From Winogradskyella tangerina (GTDB lineage Bacteria > Bacteroidota > Bacteroidia > Flavobacteriales > Flavobacteriaceae): a DNA stretch of 64,000 bases. The position numbers and the translations under genes were made by a program. Positions within the stretch are counted from its first letter, which is position 1; every line of letters starts with the position of its first letter. The notes under the pieces were generated by a model. That model was given only the letters and a program-made list of their open reading frames with translations, was not told the origin of the DNA and ran no database searches. The stretch is from the NCBI RefSeq assembly GCF_003260205.1, contig NZ_QERF01000011.1, forward strand, positions 62,001 to 126,000, written 5' to 3'. Of this stretch, positions 1 to 9,694 are shown one piece after another.

Positions 1-116
1 TCATAAAATAAATAATTCTGAAGGCGTAATTTTTGTCATATTTTCAAATTATTATGGCTATTTAAAAATTGAATAAAATGACATAATTGTTAATTTTATA
101 TCACTAATATTTTATA

Positions 117-869
117 ATGAATTTCTTAAGAATTCTTATTTTTTTAATCAGTTGTTCTTGCTTTTCACAAGTAGTTAATGTAGAATCCCTGCGCAAACCT
201 AGTGACTCGTCAAAATGGACGGGATCTGTAAGTTTAGATGTATCCCTTATTAAAAACACCAATGACATTTTTAGAATTGCTAACAAGGCCCATGTGCAAT
301 ATGACAATGACCTTAATTTTTGGTTGTTCGTTAATGACCTCAACCTCCAGAAAATTGAAGGTAACTCTCTTGTAAATCGTGGTACGCAACATCTAAGATA
401 TAACCGAAGAATTTCTGAACGCCTAAAGTGGGAAGTCTTTGCCCAAGGGCAATATGATGCTATTTCCGAAATTGGTTTCAGAGGTCTTTTTGGTACTGGA
501 CCTCGGTTTAAGATCTCAAAAAACGAAAATTATAGATTTTACTTAGGCGCTTTAATTATGTATGAATATGAAAGAGCAGCAGATAATATTCCAGATCGTA
601 TTCAAAAGGATTTAAGAGGTAGTATTTATTTGTCTTTCAGTCTTTATCCTACTGAAACGATTACCATTATCAGCACAAGCTATTATCAACCAAAAATTGA
701 AGCGTTTTCAGATTATAGGTTTTCGAGTAACACCTCATTGCTCTTCAAAATATTTGAAGATCTTGCGTTTAAAGCCAACTTTAATTTCTTTCATGATGCG
801 TTTCCGATTACCAGTGCCGTGCCCAAAACACAGTTTGAATTAACTAACGGACTATTGTATACCTTCTAA
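117..869 (+). CDS. DUF481-type outer-membrane beta-barrel protein
   Basis: A 250-residue protein with an N-terminal Sec signal (hydrophobic residues 4-15, cleavage probably after the Cys-Phe-Ser near residue 17). The rest alternates hydrophobic and polar residues in short strands with Tyr/Phe-rich girdles (for example FYLGALIMYEYE and GSIYLSFSLYP) and ends in Phe, as expected of a small outer-membrane barrel. The pattern matches DUF481 (YdiY-like) proteins, whose function is not established. It converges on the leucine-rich-repeat gene, the two stops overlapping by about 4 bases. Family assignment is by recognition only; any small barrel family is an alternative. Confidence 0.75.
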   Translation: MNFLRILIFLISCSCFSQVVNVESLRKPSDSSKWTGSVSLDVSLIKNTNDIFRIANKAHVQYDNDLNFWLFVNDLNLQKIEGNSLVNRGTQHLRYNRRISERLKWEVFAQGQYDAISEIGFRGLFGTGPRFKISKNENYRFYLGALIMYEYERAADNIPDRIQKDLRGSIYLSFSLYPTETITIISTSYYQPKIEAFSDYRFSSNTSLLFKIFEDLAFKANFNFFHDAFPITSAVPKTQFELTNGLLYTF

Positions 870-3493
870 TTCTTTATTATTCTTTGGGTGGTAGTTCTCC
901 CGTCAGAATTGATCTCGAGAAAATAAACACCATTTAGATATTTAGATACATCGAGTGAAACCTCTGAAGATTCAGTTTGAGACTCAACAATTACTCGACC
1001 TTGAATGTCATAAATTTTCATGCGATCCATTGGCGACTGACTCTTAATCGTTACCAGATTTTTTGCAGGATTCGGATAAACTCTAATCGCATTGCGAGTA
1101 AACTCATCTACAGATAACACCTGAAATAAAGTTTCGGCAACATTGGTTACGATAGGAAAGTTAAAATCGAAGAATATCTCAGCGCTATTACTTACACTAT
1201 CGCCAACAACTAACGAATTATTAGTTCTAATTTTGAAAAGTACATTGCCCAATTCATTGGGTCCAAGATTTATATTATCGAAGAAAAACTCTACAGTATT
1301 GTCTTCAATTCTCGTTACCATGTTATGTGAAGCATTCAAGACCTGAAGCGTACTGAGATCGTAGAAATTTTCGTCAATAACATCCTTTATAACCACAAAC
1401 GTGGCTGCTGCAGTTCCGGTGTTTTCAAATCTGATATTGTAATGCAGGTATTCGCCAATCCTGTCGGGTAAAAGAAAATCTCCTTCAAGACAAGTTATAT
1501 CGTTTGGATCGAAAGAACCTATTACTATTTGTGTATAATCAAAGGCATTATCATCTGGAGTTTCATCCCCTGATACCGGACTAATACTCGCCGTAAAATC
1601 TAATTCGTCATCTATATTTACTGCTGGTGTTTCCATAGGTGAATTCACATTAAGAGTGACATCAATAGTTCGACTCTCAAACGGATTCAGGTCGGTATAA
1701 TTCCACGATAAGTTTCCTGAGGATTGTGCATCTGGTACAATTGAGGTTGACACTAAATCTAAAACACTATCGTCATAGGTGAAGTCGATATTCCCAGATA
1801 ATGTTTGGTTTCCTTTATTCCTATATACTATCTGGTATTTAGCATCAAATCCTGGTTGTGCTGCTACCAAAGGTGAAATAATTATTTCAAGGTCGTTGTG
1901 TACTCCATTGGCAGTAATACAGAAATCTTGATTTACTGTATTGTTTAAATCCGAAAATGGAAATTGAACGCTAGCAGGTGAAACATTAAACCATGGAAGG
2001 TTTTCTATGTTAGGGGTTAATGTATAATCACCTGTTTCAGTATAAAAATTATAAGCCCCAGAATTATCGGAAAATACAGTTCGGACCTCAGTTCCATCAC
2101 TTAAACTCATATTCAATCCTGAATAATTAGGGTCACCAGCATCACAACCATCATTGGTATTGTCTAAAGTTAATGACCCTGATATAGAATTAAAATCACC
2201 TCCTGGCTCAAAAGAACAATAACTATTAATTACAATACTACCTGCTCCTTGCACTCCTCCAAACCATGATATTTCATCTTCGTCCGCACAGATATATTGC
2301 AGATTGGGGTTTTGATGGAAGCCTGGAAGTTGTTCAGTATTACCATTTTTTGCATTTATATAAACCAACGATGGGTTGTCTTGCATCCAAAATATGTAAA
2401 GATTACTGTTATGAGATAGATCGAGAGTAACCAATTGGTTTGAAAAACCGTACAAATCTCGCAGTACAGTATTCTGACTTAAATCTATTTCCGCAATCTG
2501 GTTTCGTCCAAAACCAAGATAATCCAACAATGGGTTTTGAGTAACATCTAGGCTAGTAAGCTGATTATCTGATATTCGTAACCTGGTAAGATTAGGATTT
2601 TGACTAAGATCTATCTGGGTTAATTGATTTTCAAAACATTCTAAAACCTCTATTAATGGATTTTGAGTAACATCGAGATTAGTTAATTGATTTTGATATA
2701 ATTCTAATTGTGTAATCTCAGGACATTGGGAGATATCTAAATTAACTATATCATTTTCAATTATTTTAATGGCCTGTAAATTTGTGTTTTGTGTGAGGTC
2801 TATTTCTGAAATCAAATTATCTTGAAGTGTTAATGACTCCAAATTTATATTTTGTGTAAGATCAAGACTATTAAGAGGAGAATACGAACATCCAAAAAAC
2901 CTAAGATTTATATTAGAAGAGACATCGACAGTACTTATTGGCGCATGTGAAATCGAAATTCTTTCTAAATTAATGTTGGCGCTGACATCTATATCTGTAA
3001 TATTAATATTTGATCCTAAATAGAATTCTACAAGGTTGATATTTTGACTGAGATCTAGCGTAGATAACTGATTATTTCCTATTAGAAGATATTCTAAATC
3101 TGTTAAAACTGTTAGATCGATAGCTTGAATCATATTACTACCAAAACTCAACCTTTTAAGATTGGTATTAGAACTTATATCTAATGCTGTAAGATCATTG
3201 AAATCACAAGCTAAAACTTCCAGATTTGTGAATGCTTCAATACCAGTTAGATCGGCGATATTGGAAAAAGATATATTCAAACCAATAATATTCTGTGCCT
3301 CACTATATTGAATTTCTCCGTCATAATTCAAATCAATAATATCACTTTCGTAATAAGTGCTTTCAGCAATATCATTGTTGTAATCTGCCTCCAATAATTT
3401 AGCTTTAAAATTAGGATCAGGAATATTAACAATCTGAGCCATGAGGTTACCAAAAGAGAAAAGTAAAAGTATAACTAGTAGTTGGTGTTTCAT
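866..3493 (-). CDS. secreted leucine-rich-repeat protein with T9SS C-terminal sorting domain
   Basis: About 875 residues. The start is placed at the ATG preceding KHQLLVILLLFSFGNLMAQ, a clear signal peptide; the frame stays open further upstream but would run into the eno terminator. After a calcium-loop-like stretch (DLNYDGEIQYSEA) come about 15 leucine-rich repeats of the form LDLSQNxxL. A carboxypeptidase-regulatory-like and CARDB/DUF11-like beta-sandwich region follows, then the sorting domain (VYPNPAKNLVTIKSQ to the final TQRIIKN). Known for the family: such domains direct secretion by the type IX system and cell-surface attachment. The ligand is unknown; adhesion or polymer binding is inference. 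Confidence 0.9.
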   Translation of the reverse strand: MKHQLLVILLLFSFGNLMAQIVNIPDPNFKAKLLEADYNNDIAESTYYESDIIDLNYDGEIQYSEAQNIIGLNISFSNIADLTGIEAFTNLEVLACDFNDLTALDISSNTNLKRLSFGSNMIQAIDLTVLTDLEYLLIGNNQLSTLDLSQNINLVEFYLGSNINITDIDVSANINLERISISHAPISTVDVSSNINLRFFGCSYSPLNSLDLTQNINLESLTLQDNLISEIDLTQNTNLQAIKIIENDIVNLDISQCPEITQLELYQNQLTNLDVTQNPLIEVLECFENQLTQIDLSQNPNLTRLRISDNQLTSLDVTQNPLLDYLGFGRNQIAEIDLSQNTVLRDLYGFSNQLVTLDLSHNSNLYIFWMQDNPSLVYINAKNGNTEQLPGFHQNPNLQYICADEDEISWFGGVQGAGSIVINSYCSFEPGGDFNSISGSLTLDNTNDGCDAGDPNYSGLNMSLSDGTEVRTVFSDNSGAYNFYTETGDYTLTPNIENLPWFNVSPASVQFPFSDLNNTVNQDFCITANGVHNDLEIIISPLVAAQPGFDAKYQIVYRNKGNQTLSGNIDFTYDDSVLDLVSTSIVPDAQSSGNLSWNYTDLNPFESRTIDVTLNVNSPMETPAVNIDDELDFTASISPVSGDETPDDNAFDYTQIVIGSFDPNDITCLEGDFLLPDRIGEYLHYNIRFENTGTAAATFVVIKDVIDENFYDLSTLQVLNASHNMVTRIEDNTVEFFFDNINLGPNELGNVLFKIRTNNSLVVGDSVSNSAEIFFDFNFPIVTNVAETLFQVLSVDEFTRNAIRVYPNPAKNLVTIKSQSPMDRMKIYDIQGRVIVESQTESSEVSLDVSKYLNGVYFLEINSDGRTTTQRIIKN

Positions 3494-3534
3494 AGCGGAT
3501 GAGATATAGTTGATGGTTCTTAACTTGAAGTTAT

Positions 3535-3569
3535 AAAAAAAAGCCCACATAACATAGTTATGCGGGCTT
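3535..3569 (-). terminator. intrinsic terminator of eno
   Basis: Read on the minus strand, AAGCCCGCATAAC pairs with GTTATGTGGGCTT around a TAT loop and is followed by a run of eight T. It lies about 20 bases beyond the enolase stop codon. This also argues against the upstream extension of the following leucine-rich-repeat reading frame. Confidence 0.9.
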
Positions 3570-3589
3570 CATTTCATATTTGTCTGTGT

Positions 3590-4900
<1,311 letters not shown>

Positions 4901-4923
4901 TTATTGATAAAATACAAGGGATA

Positions 4924-4983
4924 CTGAATTCGCACTTCGACTATGCTCAGTGTGACAATTCAGCATGACTTGCTTTAGCAAGT
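4924..4983 (-). repeat. dispersed-type intergenic stem-loop in the eno leader
   Basis: CTGAATT at 4924-4930 pairs with AATTCAG at 4957-4963 around a core containing CTTCGACTATGCTCAGTGTG, whose CTTCGACT..GCTCAG wording resembles dispersed repeats seen in many Bacteroidota intergenic regions. Immediately beside it, ACTTGC TTTA GCAAGT (4968-4983) is a perfect 6-base-stem hairpin lying near the predicted transcription start of eno. Whether it regulates eno or is a passive repeat cannot be told from one copy. Confidence 0.6.
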
Positions 4984-4991
4984 CAAAATTA

Positions 4992-5020
4992 CAAAAATAT
5001 GCACCGCAAAACAGAACAAA
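4992..5020 (-). promoter_or_regulatory. candidate eno promoter
   Basis: On the minus strand the -7 element TATTTTTG (4992-4999) matches the Bacteroidota consensus TAnnTTTG exactly. A TTTG is found 17 bases upstream (5017-5020), slightly closer than the usual 19-20. Predicted transcription start is around 4985, giving a leader of about 100 bases. Confidence 0.55.
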
Positions 5021-5063
5021 AATCATAATTGCGATTAATATTTACGATAATGTTTTCGAAACG

Positions 5064-5102
5064 AAAAAAACGCAACAAAATTTAAATTTCGTTGCGTTTT
5101 TT
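5064..5102 (-). terminator. intrinsic terminator after carA (bidirectional form)
   Basis: CGCAACAAAATTT and AAATTTCGTTGCG style arms form a stem flanked by A-runs on one side and T-runs on the other, so it would work on either strand. It sits directly after the carA stop codon. Confidence 0.85.
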
Positions 5103-5105
5103 CTA

Positions 5106-6215
5106 TTAAGCGTTTTTGATATTCTCTATAAATTGATCAAACAGATATACCGAATCGTTTGGTCCGGGACTTGCCTCAGGGTGGTATTGTACTGAGAAGC
5201 AATTCTTGTCCTTGATCTTAATTCCGGCAACGGTATCGTCATTTAGATGAAGATGCGTGATCTCTACATTTGCATTAGCTTCAGTTTCTTCTCTATTAAT
5301 AGCGAAACCATGATTTTGCGAGGTAATCTCACCTTTACCAGTTATTAAGTTTTTTACCGGATGATTGATCCCTCTATGACCATTGTGCATCTTGTAGGTT
5401 GAAATACCATTTGCCAAGGCAATTACCTGATGTCCTAGACAAATGCCAAACAATGGTTTATTTCTAGAGATAATCTCCTTAGCAACTTCCTGTGCTTCAA
5501 CTAACGGTTCTGGGTCGCCAGGTCCGTTAGATATAAAGTAACCATCAGGGTTAAAGGCTTCTAAATCTTCAAACTTAGAATTGTGAGGAAAAACTTTTAT
5601 GTAGGCATCTCTGCTTGCCAGGTTTTCGAGTATGTTCTTTTTAATGCCGATATCTAAAGCAGAAATTTTATAGGTCGCATTTTCATTGCCATAGAAGTAA
5701 GGTTCTTTGGTAGACACCTTAGACGCCAACTCTAAGCCTTCCATATTTGGTTGCTCAGCCAACTGTTTTTTCAGACCTTCGATGTTATCAACTTCTGTAG
5801 ATATTACGGCATTCATTGCGCCATGATCTCTGATATAACTTACGAGTGCTCGTGTATCTACATCTGAAATGGCTAAAGTATTGTGCTTTTCAAAATAATC
5901 TTCCAAAGAGGCATCTCCTGAAGGTCGTGAATATTCGAAACTGAAATTTTTACAAATCAATCCAGCAATTTTCACTGAGTCTGATTGGTTTTCGTCATCC
6001 TTGGTACCGTAGTTACCAATATGGGCATTTGTAGTTACCATCAACTGACCGTAATATGAAGGATCGGTAAAAATTTCCTGATAACCAGTTGTACCTGTGT
6101 TAAAACATACTTCTCCGAATGCTGTACCATCTTTTCCTATAGATTTGCCATAGAAAATTGTACCGTCCGCCAATAAGATAAGCGCTTTCTTTCTTTGTTT
6201 GTATTTCATGTGCAA
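5106..6215 (-). CDS. carA: carbamoyl-phosphate synthase small subunit
   Basis: A 369-residue glutaminase subunit that releases ammonia from glutamine for the large subunit CarB, feeding arginine and pyrimidine synthesis. The N-terminal CarA domain carries GYQEIFTDPSYYGQ. The C-terminal class I amidotransferase domain has the nucleophile elbow FGICLGHQ and the His-Glu pair in FSVQYHPEASPGP. No carB is in this window, so the two subunits are encoded apart. The upstream spacer contains a short palindromic repeat related to one upstream of rpsM. Confidence 0.98.
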   Translation of the reverse strand: MHMKYKQRKKALILLADGTIFYGKSIGKDGTAFGEVCFNTGTTGYQEIFTDPSYYGQLMVTTNAHIGNYGTKDDENQSDSVKIAGLICKNFSFEYSRPSGDASLEDYFEKHNTLAISDVDTRALVSYIRDHGAMNAVISTEVDNIEGLKKQLAEQPNMEGLELASKVSTKEPYFYGNENATYKISALDIGIKKNILENLASRDAYIKVFPHNSKFEDLEAFNPDGYFISNGPGDPEPLVEAQEVAKEIISRNKPLFGICLGHQVIALANGISTYKMHNGHRGINHPVKNLITGKGEITSQNHGFAINREETEANANVEITHLHLNDDTVAGIKIKDKNCFSVQYHPEASPGPNDSVYLFDQFIENIKNA

Positions 6216-6239
6216 TATTTATGAGATTTCTGCCTTTCA

Positions 6240-6259
6240 CCTCTGCTAAAGCTTCAGCG
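6240..6259. repeat. short palindromic element, copy in the carA leader
   Basis: CCTCTGCTAAAGCTTCAGCG matches CCTCCGCTAAAGCTTTAGCG at 9667-9686 in 18 of 20 positions. Both cores are near-palindromic around AAGCTT, and both lie between genes of the same cluster. This looks like a small dispersed palindromic unit. Confidence 0.6.
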
Positions 6260-6294
6260 AACGAGGATACAGAAATTGAGTTTTACAAAAATCC

Positions 6295-6326
6295 AAAAAA
6301 AAAGGATAAACTTAAAAAGTCTATCC
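6295..6326 (-). terminator. intrinsic terminator after rplQ
   Basis: On the minus strand GGATAGAC and GTTTATCC form a stem (one wobble, extendable by AAGTC-type pairs across a T-rich loop) followed by nine T. It ends the rpsD-rpoA-rplQ unit before carA. Confidence 0.85.
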
Positions 6327-6357
6327 TCTATATTTATTAATCGTTATTAACACTCGA

Positions 6358-6837
6358 TTATTCTTCTTCGTTAGTAGCTTTAGTTTCTACTGGTGGAACA
6401 GCCGGAGCCGCTTTTTTACCACCTCCACGTCTACTTCTACGCGTCGTTTTCTTAGCAGGTTTACCAGCATTGTATAGCTCGTTGTAATCTACTAATTCGA
6501 TCATTGCCATATCTGCATTATCACCTAATCGGTTTCCTAACTTGATAATTCTTGTGTATCCACCTGGACGGTCACCAACTTTTGCAGCAACATCTCTAAA
6601 CAATTCTGCAACAGCTTCTTTTTGTCTTAATCTAGACATTACAATTCTTCTGTTGTGTGTAGTGTCTTCCTTAGATTTTGTGATCAAAGGCTCTACAAAT
6701 TGTTTTAAAGCTTTTGCTTTAGCTGTTGTTGTGTTAATACGCTTGTGCTCAATTAATGAACACGCCATATTAGCTAACATTGCTTTTCTGTGAGCTGACT
6801 TTCTTCCTAAGTGGTTGAATTTTTTTCCGTGTCTCAT
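6358..6837 (-). CDS. rplQ: 50S ribosomal protein L17
   Basis: L17 of the large subunit, near the peptide exit tunnel. The core ([21 protein letters not shown] and the RPGGYTRI motif) ends around residue 118. A further 40 residues form a basic Lys/Arg/Ala tail closing with an acidic NEEE, longer than the E. coli protein (127 aa); such tails are seen in other Bacteroidota L17. It lies 79 bases after rpoA, and the spacer holds a nested hairpin. Confidence 0.99.
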   Translation of the reverse strand: MRHGKKFNHLGRKSAHRKAMLANMACSLIEHKRINTTTAKAKALKQFVEPLITKSKEDTTHNRRIVMSRLRQKEAVAELFRDVAAKVGDRPGGYTRIIKLGNRLGDNADMAMIELVDYNELYNAGKPAKKTTRRSRRGGGKKAAPAVPPVETKATNEEE

Positions 6838-6852
6838 GACTTTTGTTTTAAA

Positions 6853-6908
6853 CTTCTATCTTGCTTCCAAATCCTGATGATTGTTGTCAGGAGAGCAAAT
6901 TATAGAAG
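6853..6908 (-). promoter_or_regulatory. nested hairpin in the rpoA-rplQ spacer
   Basis: Three complementary blocks are nested in order: CTTCTAT/ATAGAAG (6853-6859, 6902-6908), TTGCT/AGCAA (6861-6865, 6894-6898) and CCTGA/TCAGG (6873-6877, 6887-6891), with small internal loops. It lies between the rpoA stop and the rplQ start and has no T-tract, so it is not a terminator. A role in L17 translation or mRNA processing is inference. Confidence 0.5.
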
Positions 6909-6916
6909 AGTTAGAA

Positions 6917-7909
6917 TTAATCTTTATCTAATTTATATTTGCTTAAATCCATTCCGAAGTTAAGACCCTTAACGTTCACTAATTCTTCTAGCTCAGTTAA
7001 AGACTTCTTACCAAAGTTTCTGAATTTCATTAAATCGTTTTTGTTGAATGATACTAAGTCTCCTAAAGTATCTACTTCTGCTGCTTTCAAACAGTTAAGT
7101 GCACGTACAGAAAGATCCATATCAACTAATTTAGTTTTCAATAATTGTCTCATGTGAAGTGATTCTTCATCATAAGTTTCTGTTTGTGCAATTTCATCAG
7201 CTTCAAGAGTGATACGCTCGTCAGAGAATAACATGAAGTGGTGAATTAATATTTTAGCAGCTTCTGTTAATGCATCCTTTGGATGAATTGATCCATCAGT
7301 CTGAATTTCGAAAACTAATTTTTCATAATCCGTCTTTTGCTCAACACGGAAGTTTTCGATACTGTACTTTACGTTCTTAATTGGTGTGTAAATTGAATCT
7401 GTAAAGATGGTTCCGATTGGTGCAGATGCTTTTTTGTTTTCTTCTGCAGGAACGTAACCTCTACCTTTTTCAATAGTCAACTCCATATTGATGTTTACTT
7501 TAGGATCTAAGTTACAGATTACTAAGTCTGTGTTTAATACTTGGAATCCTGAGATAAACTTTTGGAAATCACCGGCAGTGATTTGATCTTGTCCTGAAAT
7601 AGAAATTGTAACAGTTTCGTTATCAACCTCATCGATCTGACGCTTAAAGTTAACTTGCTTTAGGTTTAAGATCATTTCAGTAACATCTTCAACTACACCA
7701 GAAATTGTTGAGAATTCGTGGTCTACACCTTCAATTCTCACTGATGTAATCGCAAAACCTTCTAAAGATGATAATAATACTCTACGTAAAGCATTACCAA
7801 CAGTTAAACCATAACCTGGTTCTAATGGTCTGAATTCGAATTTCCCTTCAAAATCAGTTGAAGAGATCATGATTACTTTGTCAGGCTTTTGAAAATTTAA
7901 TATTGCCAT
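6917..7909 (-). CDS. rpoA: DNA-directed RNA polymerase subunit alpha
   Basis: A 330-residue alpha subunit. The N-terminal assembly domain (residues about 15-235) includes [20 protein letters not shown], the dimer-forming region. A linker rich in Glu/Thr leads to the C-terminal DNA- and activator-binding domain (about 255-320) with the helix-hairpin-helix segment [20 protein letters not shown]. It sits between rpsD and rplQ as in the classical alpha operon, with an unusually wide 94-base gap after rpsD. Confidence 0.99.
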   Translation of the reverse strand: MAILNFQKPDKVIMISSTDFEGKFEFRPLEPGYGLTVGNALRRVLLSSLEGFAITSVRIEGVDHEFSTISGVVEDVTEMILNLKQVNFKRQIDEVDNETVTISISGQDQITAGDFQKFISGFQVLNTDLVICNLDPKVNINMELTIEKGRGYVPAEENKKASAPIGTIFTDSIYTPIKNVKYSIENFRVEQKTDYEKLVFEIQTDGSIHPKDALTEAAKILIHHFMLFSDERITLEADEIAQTETYDEESLHMRQLLKTKLVDMDLSVRALNCLKAAEVDTLGDLVSFNKNDLMKFRNFGKKSLTELEELVNVKGLNFGMDLSKYKLDKD

Positions 7910-8003
7910 TTGTTCTTCGTTTTAATTGCTATTTAGTTGCGCGGTTTATTAGTTTGAAGAAGACCAATGAACCCTTTGGCTAAATCCCAATGTGATTAAT
8001 TTA

Positions 8004-8609
8004 TTATTTAGAATAAAGTTCAACGATAAATTGCTCGTTGATTTGCTCTGGAATTTGAATTCTTGCAGGAACAGATACATATGTACCTTCCATTTTGTCA
8101 TTATTCCAGGTGATCCACTCATAAACATTACTTGAATTGCTTAATGAGTTTTGAATAGCCTCTAAAGACTTAGATTTTTCTCTTACTCCAACAACATCAC
8201 CAGCTTTTAATTGGTAAGAAGGAATGTTTACCTTTTCACCGTTTACTGTAATGTGTCTGTGAGATACTAATTGTCTTGCTCCACTTCTTGATGGTGCAAT
8301 ACCCATTCTGTAAACCACATTGTCTAAACGCGACTCACACAATTGTAATAATACTTCACCTGTAATTCCTTGAGCTGCAGTTGCTCTTTTAAACATGTTT
8401 CTGAATTGACGCTCTAAAATACCGTAAGTGTATTTTGCTTTTTGCTTTTCCATTAACTGGATTGCGTATTCAGATTTTTTTCCACGTCTTCTGTTGTTAC
8501 CGTGTTGACCTGGAGGGTAATTTCTTTTTTCGAAGGCTTTATCATCTCCGAAGATAGCTTGTCCGAATTTACGAGCTATTTTAGTTTTAGGACCAGTATA
8601 TCTTGCCAT
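8004..8609 (-). CDS. rpsD: 30S ribosomal protein S4
   Basis: S4, 201 residues, a primary 16S rRNA binder that nucleates the small-subunit body. The S4 RNA-binding domain is at residues about 91-155 ([35 protein letters not shown]). The N-terminus lacks the zinc-binding Cys cluster of some S4 proteins. It is the first gene after a strong terminator and has its own -7 element and a leader of about 100 bases with long-range pairing, so autoregulation by S4 is plausible (inference). Confidence 0.99.
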   Translation of the reverse strand: MARYTGPKTKIARKFGQAIFGDDKAFEKRNYPPGQHGNNRRRGKKSEYAIQLMEKQKAKYTYGILERQFRNMFKRATAAQGITGEVLLQLCESRLDNVVYRMGIAPSRSGARQLVSHRHITVNGEKVNIPSYQLKAGDVVGVREKSKSLEAIQNSLSNSSNVYEWITWNNDKMEGTYVSVPARIQIPEQINEQFIVELYSK

Positions 8610-8623
8610 TTTAATTAAATTTT

Positions 8624-8680
8624 GAGAGCGATTTTAAAATTAAGGTCTTAAGCTTATCCTTCTAAAATCGTAAGTCTCTC
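8624..8680 (-). promoter_or_regulatory. structured rpsD leader, candidate S4 autoregulatory site
   Basis: Outer arms GAGAG (8624-8628) and CTCTC (8676-8680), inner arms CGATTTTA (8629-8636) and TAAAATCG (8663-8670), a five-base bulge, and an apical part with AAGG/CCTT around the palindrome CTTAAG. It lies within the predicted rpsD 5' leader, ending 14 bases before the start codon. The structure is read from the sequence; regulation by S4 is inferred from S4 autoregulating its own mRNA in other bacteria. Confidence 0.5.
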
Positions 8681-8715
8681 GGTGATACTTGATTATTTTA
8701 AAATTTTTCAGTTTG

Positions 8716-8723
8716 CAAATTTA
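8716..8723 (-). promoter_or_regulatory. candidate internal promoter for rpsD-rpoA-rplQ
   Basis: The minus strand reads TAAATTTG, an exact match to the Bacteroidota -7 consensus, directly after the T-tract of the rpsK terminator. No TTTG box is present at the ideal distance. The predicted start is near 8710, about 100 bases before rpsD. Confidence 0.55.
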
Positions 8724-8767
8724 CAACAAAAAAGTTAATCTCCATCATGTATTTGATGGAGATTAAC
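8724..8767 (-). terminator. intrinsic terminator between rpsK and rpsD
   Basis: A perfect 14-base stem, GTTAATCTCCATCA with TGATGGAGATTAAC around a six-base loop, followed on the minus strand by TTTTTTG and more T. It begins 16 bases after the rpsK stop, inside what is normally one continuous alpha operon. Confidence 0.92.
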
Positions 8768-8783
8768 TCTCTGTAAATGTAAA

Positions 8784-9167
8784 TTATACGCGACGTCTTT
8801 TTGGTGGACGACAACCATTGTGTGGCATTGGAGTAACATCGATGATCTCTGATACTTCGATACCAGCATTATGAATAGATCTGATAGCAGATTCTCTACC
8901 GTTACCAGGACCTTTTACATATACTTTTACTTTCTTTAAACCAGCTTCTTTTGCAACTCCTGCTGCATCTTCAGCTGCTAATTGTGCTGCGTAAGGTGTG
9001 TTCTTTTTAGAACCTCTAAATCCCATTTTACCAGCAGATGACCAAGAAATTACGTCACCTTTTTTATTCGTTAAAGAGATGATGATGTTGTTAAATGAAG
9101 CTGTGATGTGTGCTTCACCAGTTGCATCAACAATTACTTTGCGTTTTTTAGTACTTGACTTTGCCAT
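8784..9167 (-). CDS. rpsK: 30S ribosomal protein S11
   Basis: S11, 127 residues, forming part of the platform near the mRNA exit. Recognised by [37 protein letters not shown] and the basic C-terminal [11 protein letters not shown]. It is the last gene before a strong terminator. The 103-base spacer upstream is largely one copy of a repeated sequence also found upstream of rpsM. Confidence 0.99.
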   Translation of the reverse strand: MAKSSTKKRKVIVDATGEAHITASFNNIIISLTNKKGDVISWSSAGKMGFRGSKKNTPYAAQLAAEDAAGVAKEAGLKKVKVYVKGPGNGRESAIRSIHNAGIEVSEIIDVTPMPHNGCRPPKRRRV

Positions 9168-9183
9168 ATTTTTTAGTTTCTAG

Positions 9184-9259
9184 TGTTAGCTTTTAGTTGT
9201 TAGAATCCTAAACATTTCTATTTCGAGCAGATTCATCTAACTACTAATTACTAATGACT
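9184..9259. repeat. duplicated spacer, copy 1 (between rpsM and rpsK)
   Basis: A 76-base segment matching 9695-9770 with one mismatch (C at 9190, T at 9701). Similarity continues to the left as far as the rpsK start codon (ATATTTTTTAGTTTCTAG here, ATATAATTTAGTTTTTAG there). No reading frame or terminator is seen in it. Confidence 0.95.
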
Positions 9260-9270
9260 ACTGTCTGTTA

Positions 9271-9645
9271 TTATTTAGTTACTTTTTTCTTGTTAGCAAC
9301 TGTTTTTCTTCTACCTTTTCTTGTACGAGAGTTGTTCTTTGTACGTTGTCCTCTTAATGGAAGACCAGCTCTGTGACGAATTCCTCTGTAACATCCGATA
9401 TCCATTAAACGCTTAATGTTTAATTGGGTCTCAGAACGTAACTCACCTTCGATCTTGTAAGATCCAACGGCTTCACGGATTGCTCCGATTTCATCGTCAG
9501 TCCAATCTTGTACTTTAGTGCTTTCGTCAACTTTCGCAGTCTCTAAAATTTCTTTAGCTCTACTTCTACCTATTCCATAGATATAAGTTAAGGACACTAC
9601 TCCTCTTTTTTGTTTTGGTATGTCTACACCTGCAATTCTTGCCAT
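9271..9645 (-). CDS. rpsM: 30S ribosomal protein S13
   Basis: S13, 124 residues, in the small-subunit head where it contacts P-site tRNA and the large subunit. Starts [15 protein letters not shown] and carries the helix-two-turn-helix [14 protein letters not shown] and the [16 protein letters not shown] tail. It is flanked on both sides by copies of the same 76-base repeat, and its leader also holds a 33-base palindromic insertion. Confidence 0.99.
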   Translation of the reverse strand: MARIAGVDIPKQKRGVVSLTYIYGIGRSRAKEILETAKVDESTKVQDWTDDEIGAIREAVGSYKIEGELRSETQLNIKRLMDIGCYRGIRHRAGLPLRGQRTKNNSRTRKGRRKTVANKKKVTK

Positions 9646-9661
9646 ATAATTTAGTTTTTAG

Positions 9662-9694
9662 CTGCGCCTCCGCTAAAGCTTTAGCGGCACGCGG
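9662..9694. repeat. 33-base palindromic insertion in the rpsM leader
   Basis: Compared with the matching spacer upstream of rpsK, this block is extra, and the flanks on both sides line up when it is removed. Its core CCGCTAAAGCTTTAGCGG (9670-9687) is a perfect palindrome and is G+C-richer than its surroundings. A related core lies at 6240-6259. Confidence 0.8.

Noticed and set aside
3494..3550. In-frame N-terminal extension of the leucine-rich-repeat protein
   Set aside because: It would start inside the eno terminator and put 19 residues before a clear signal peptide; the ATG at 3493 is used instead.
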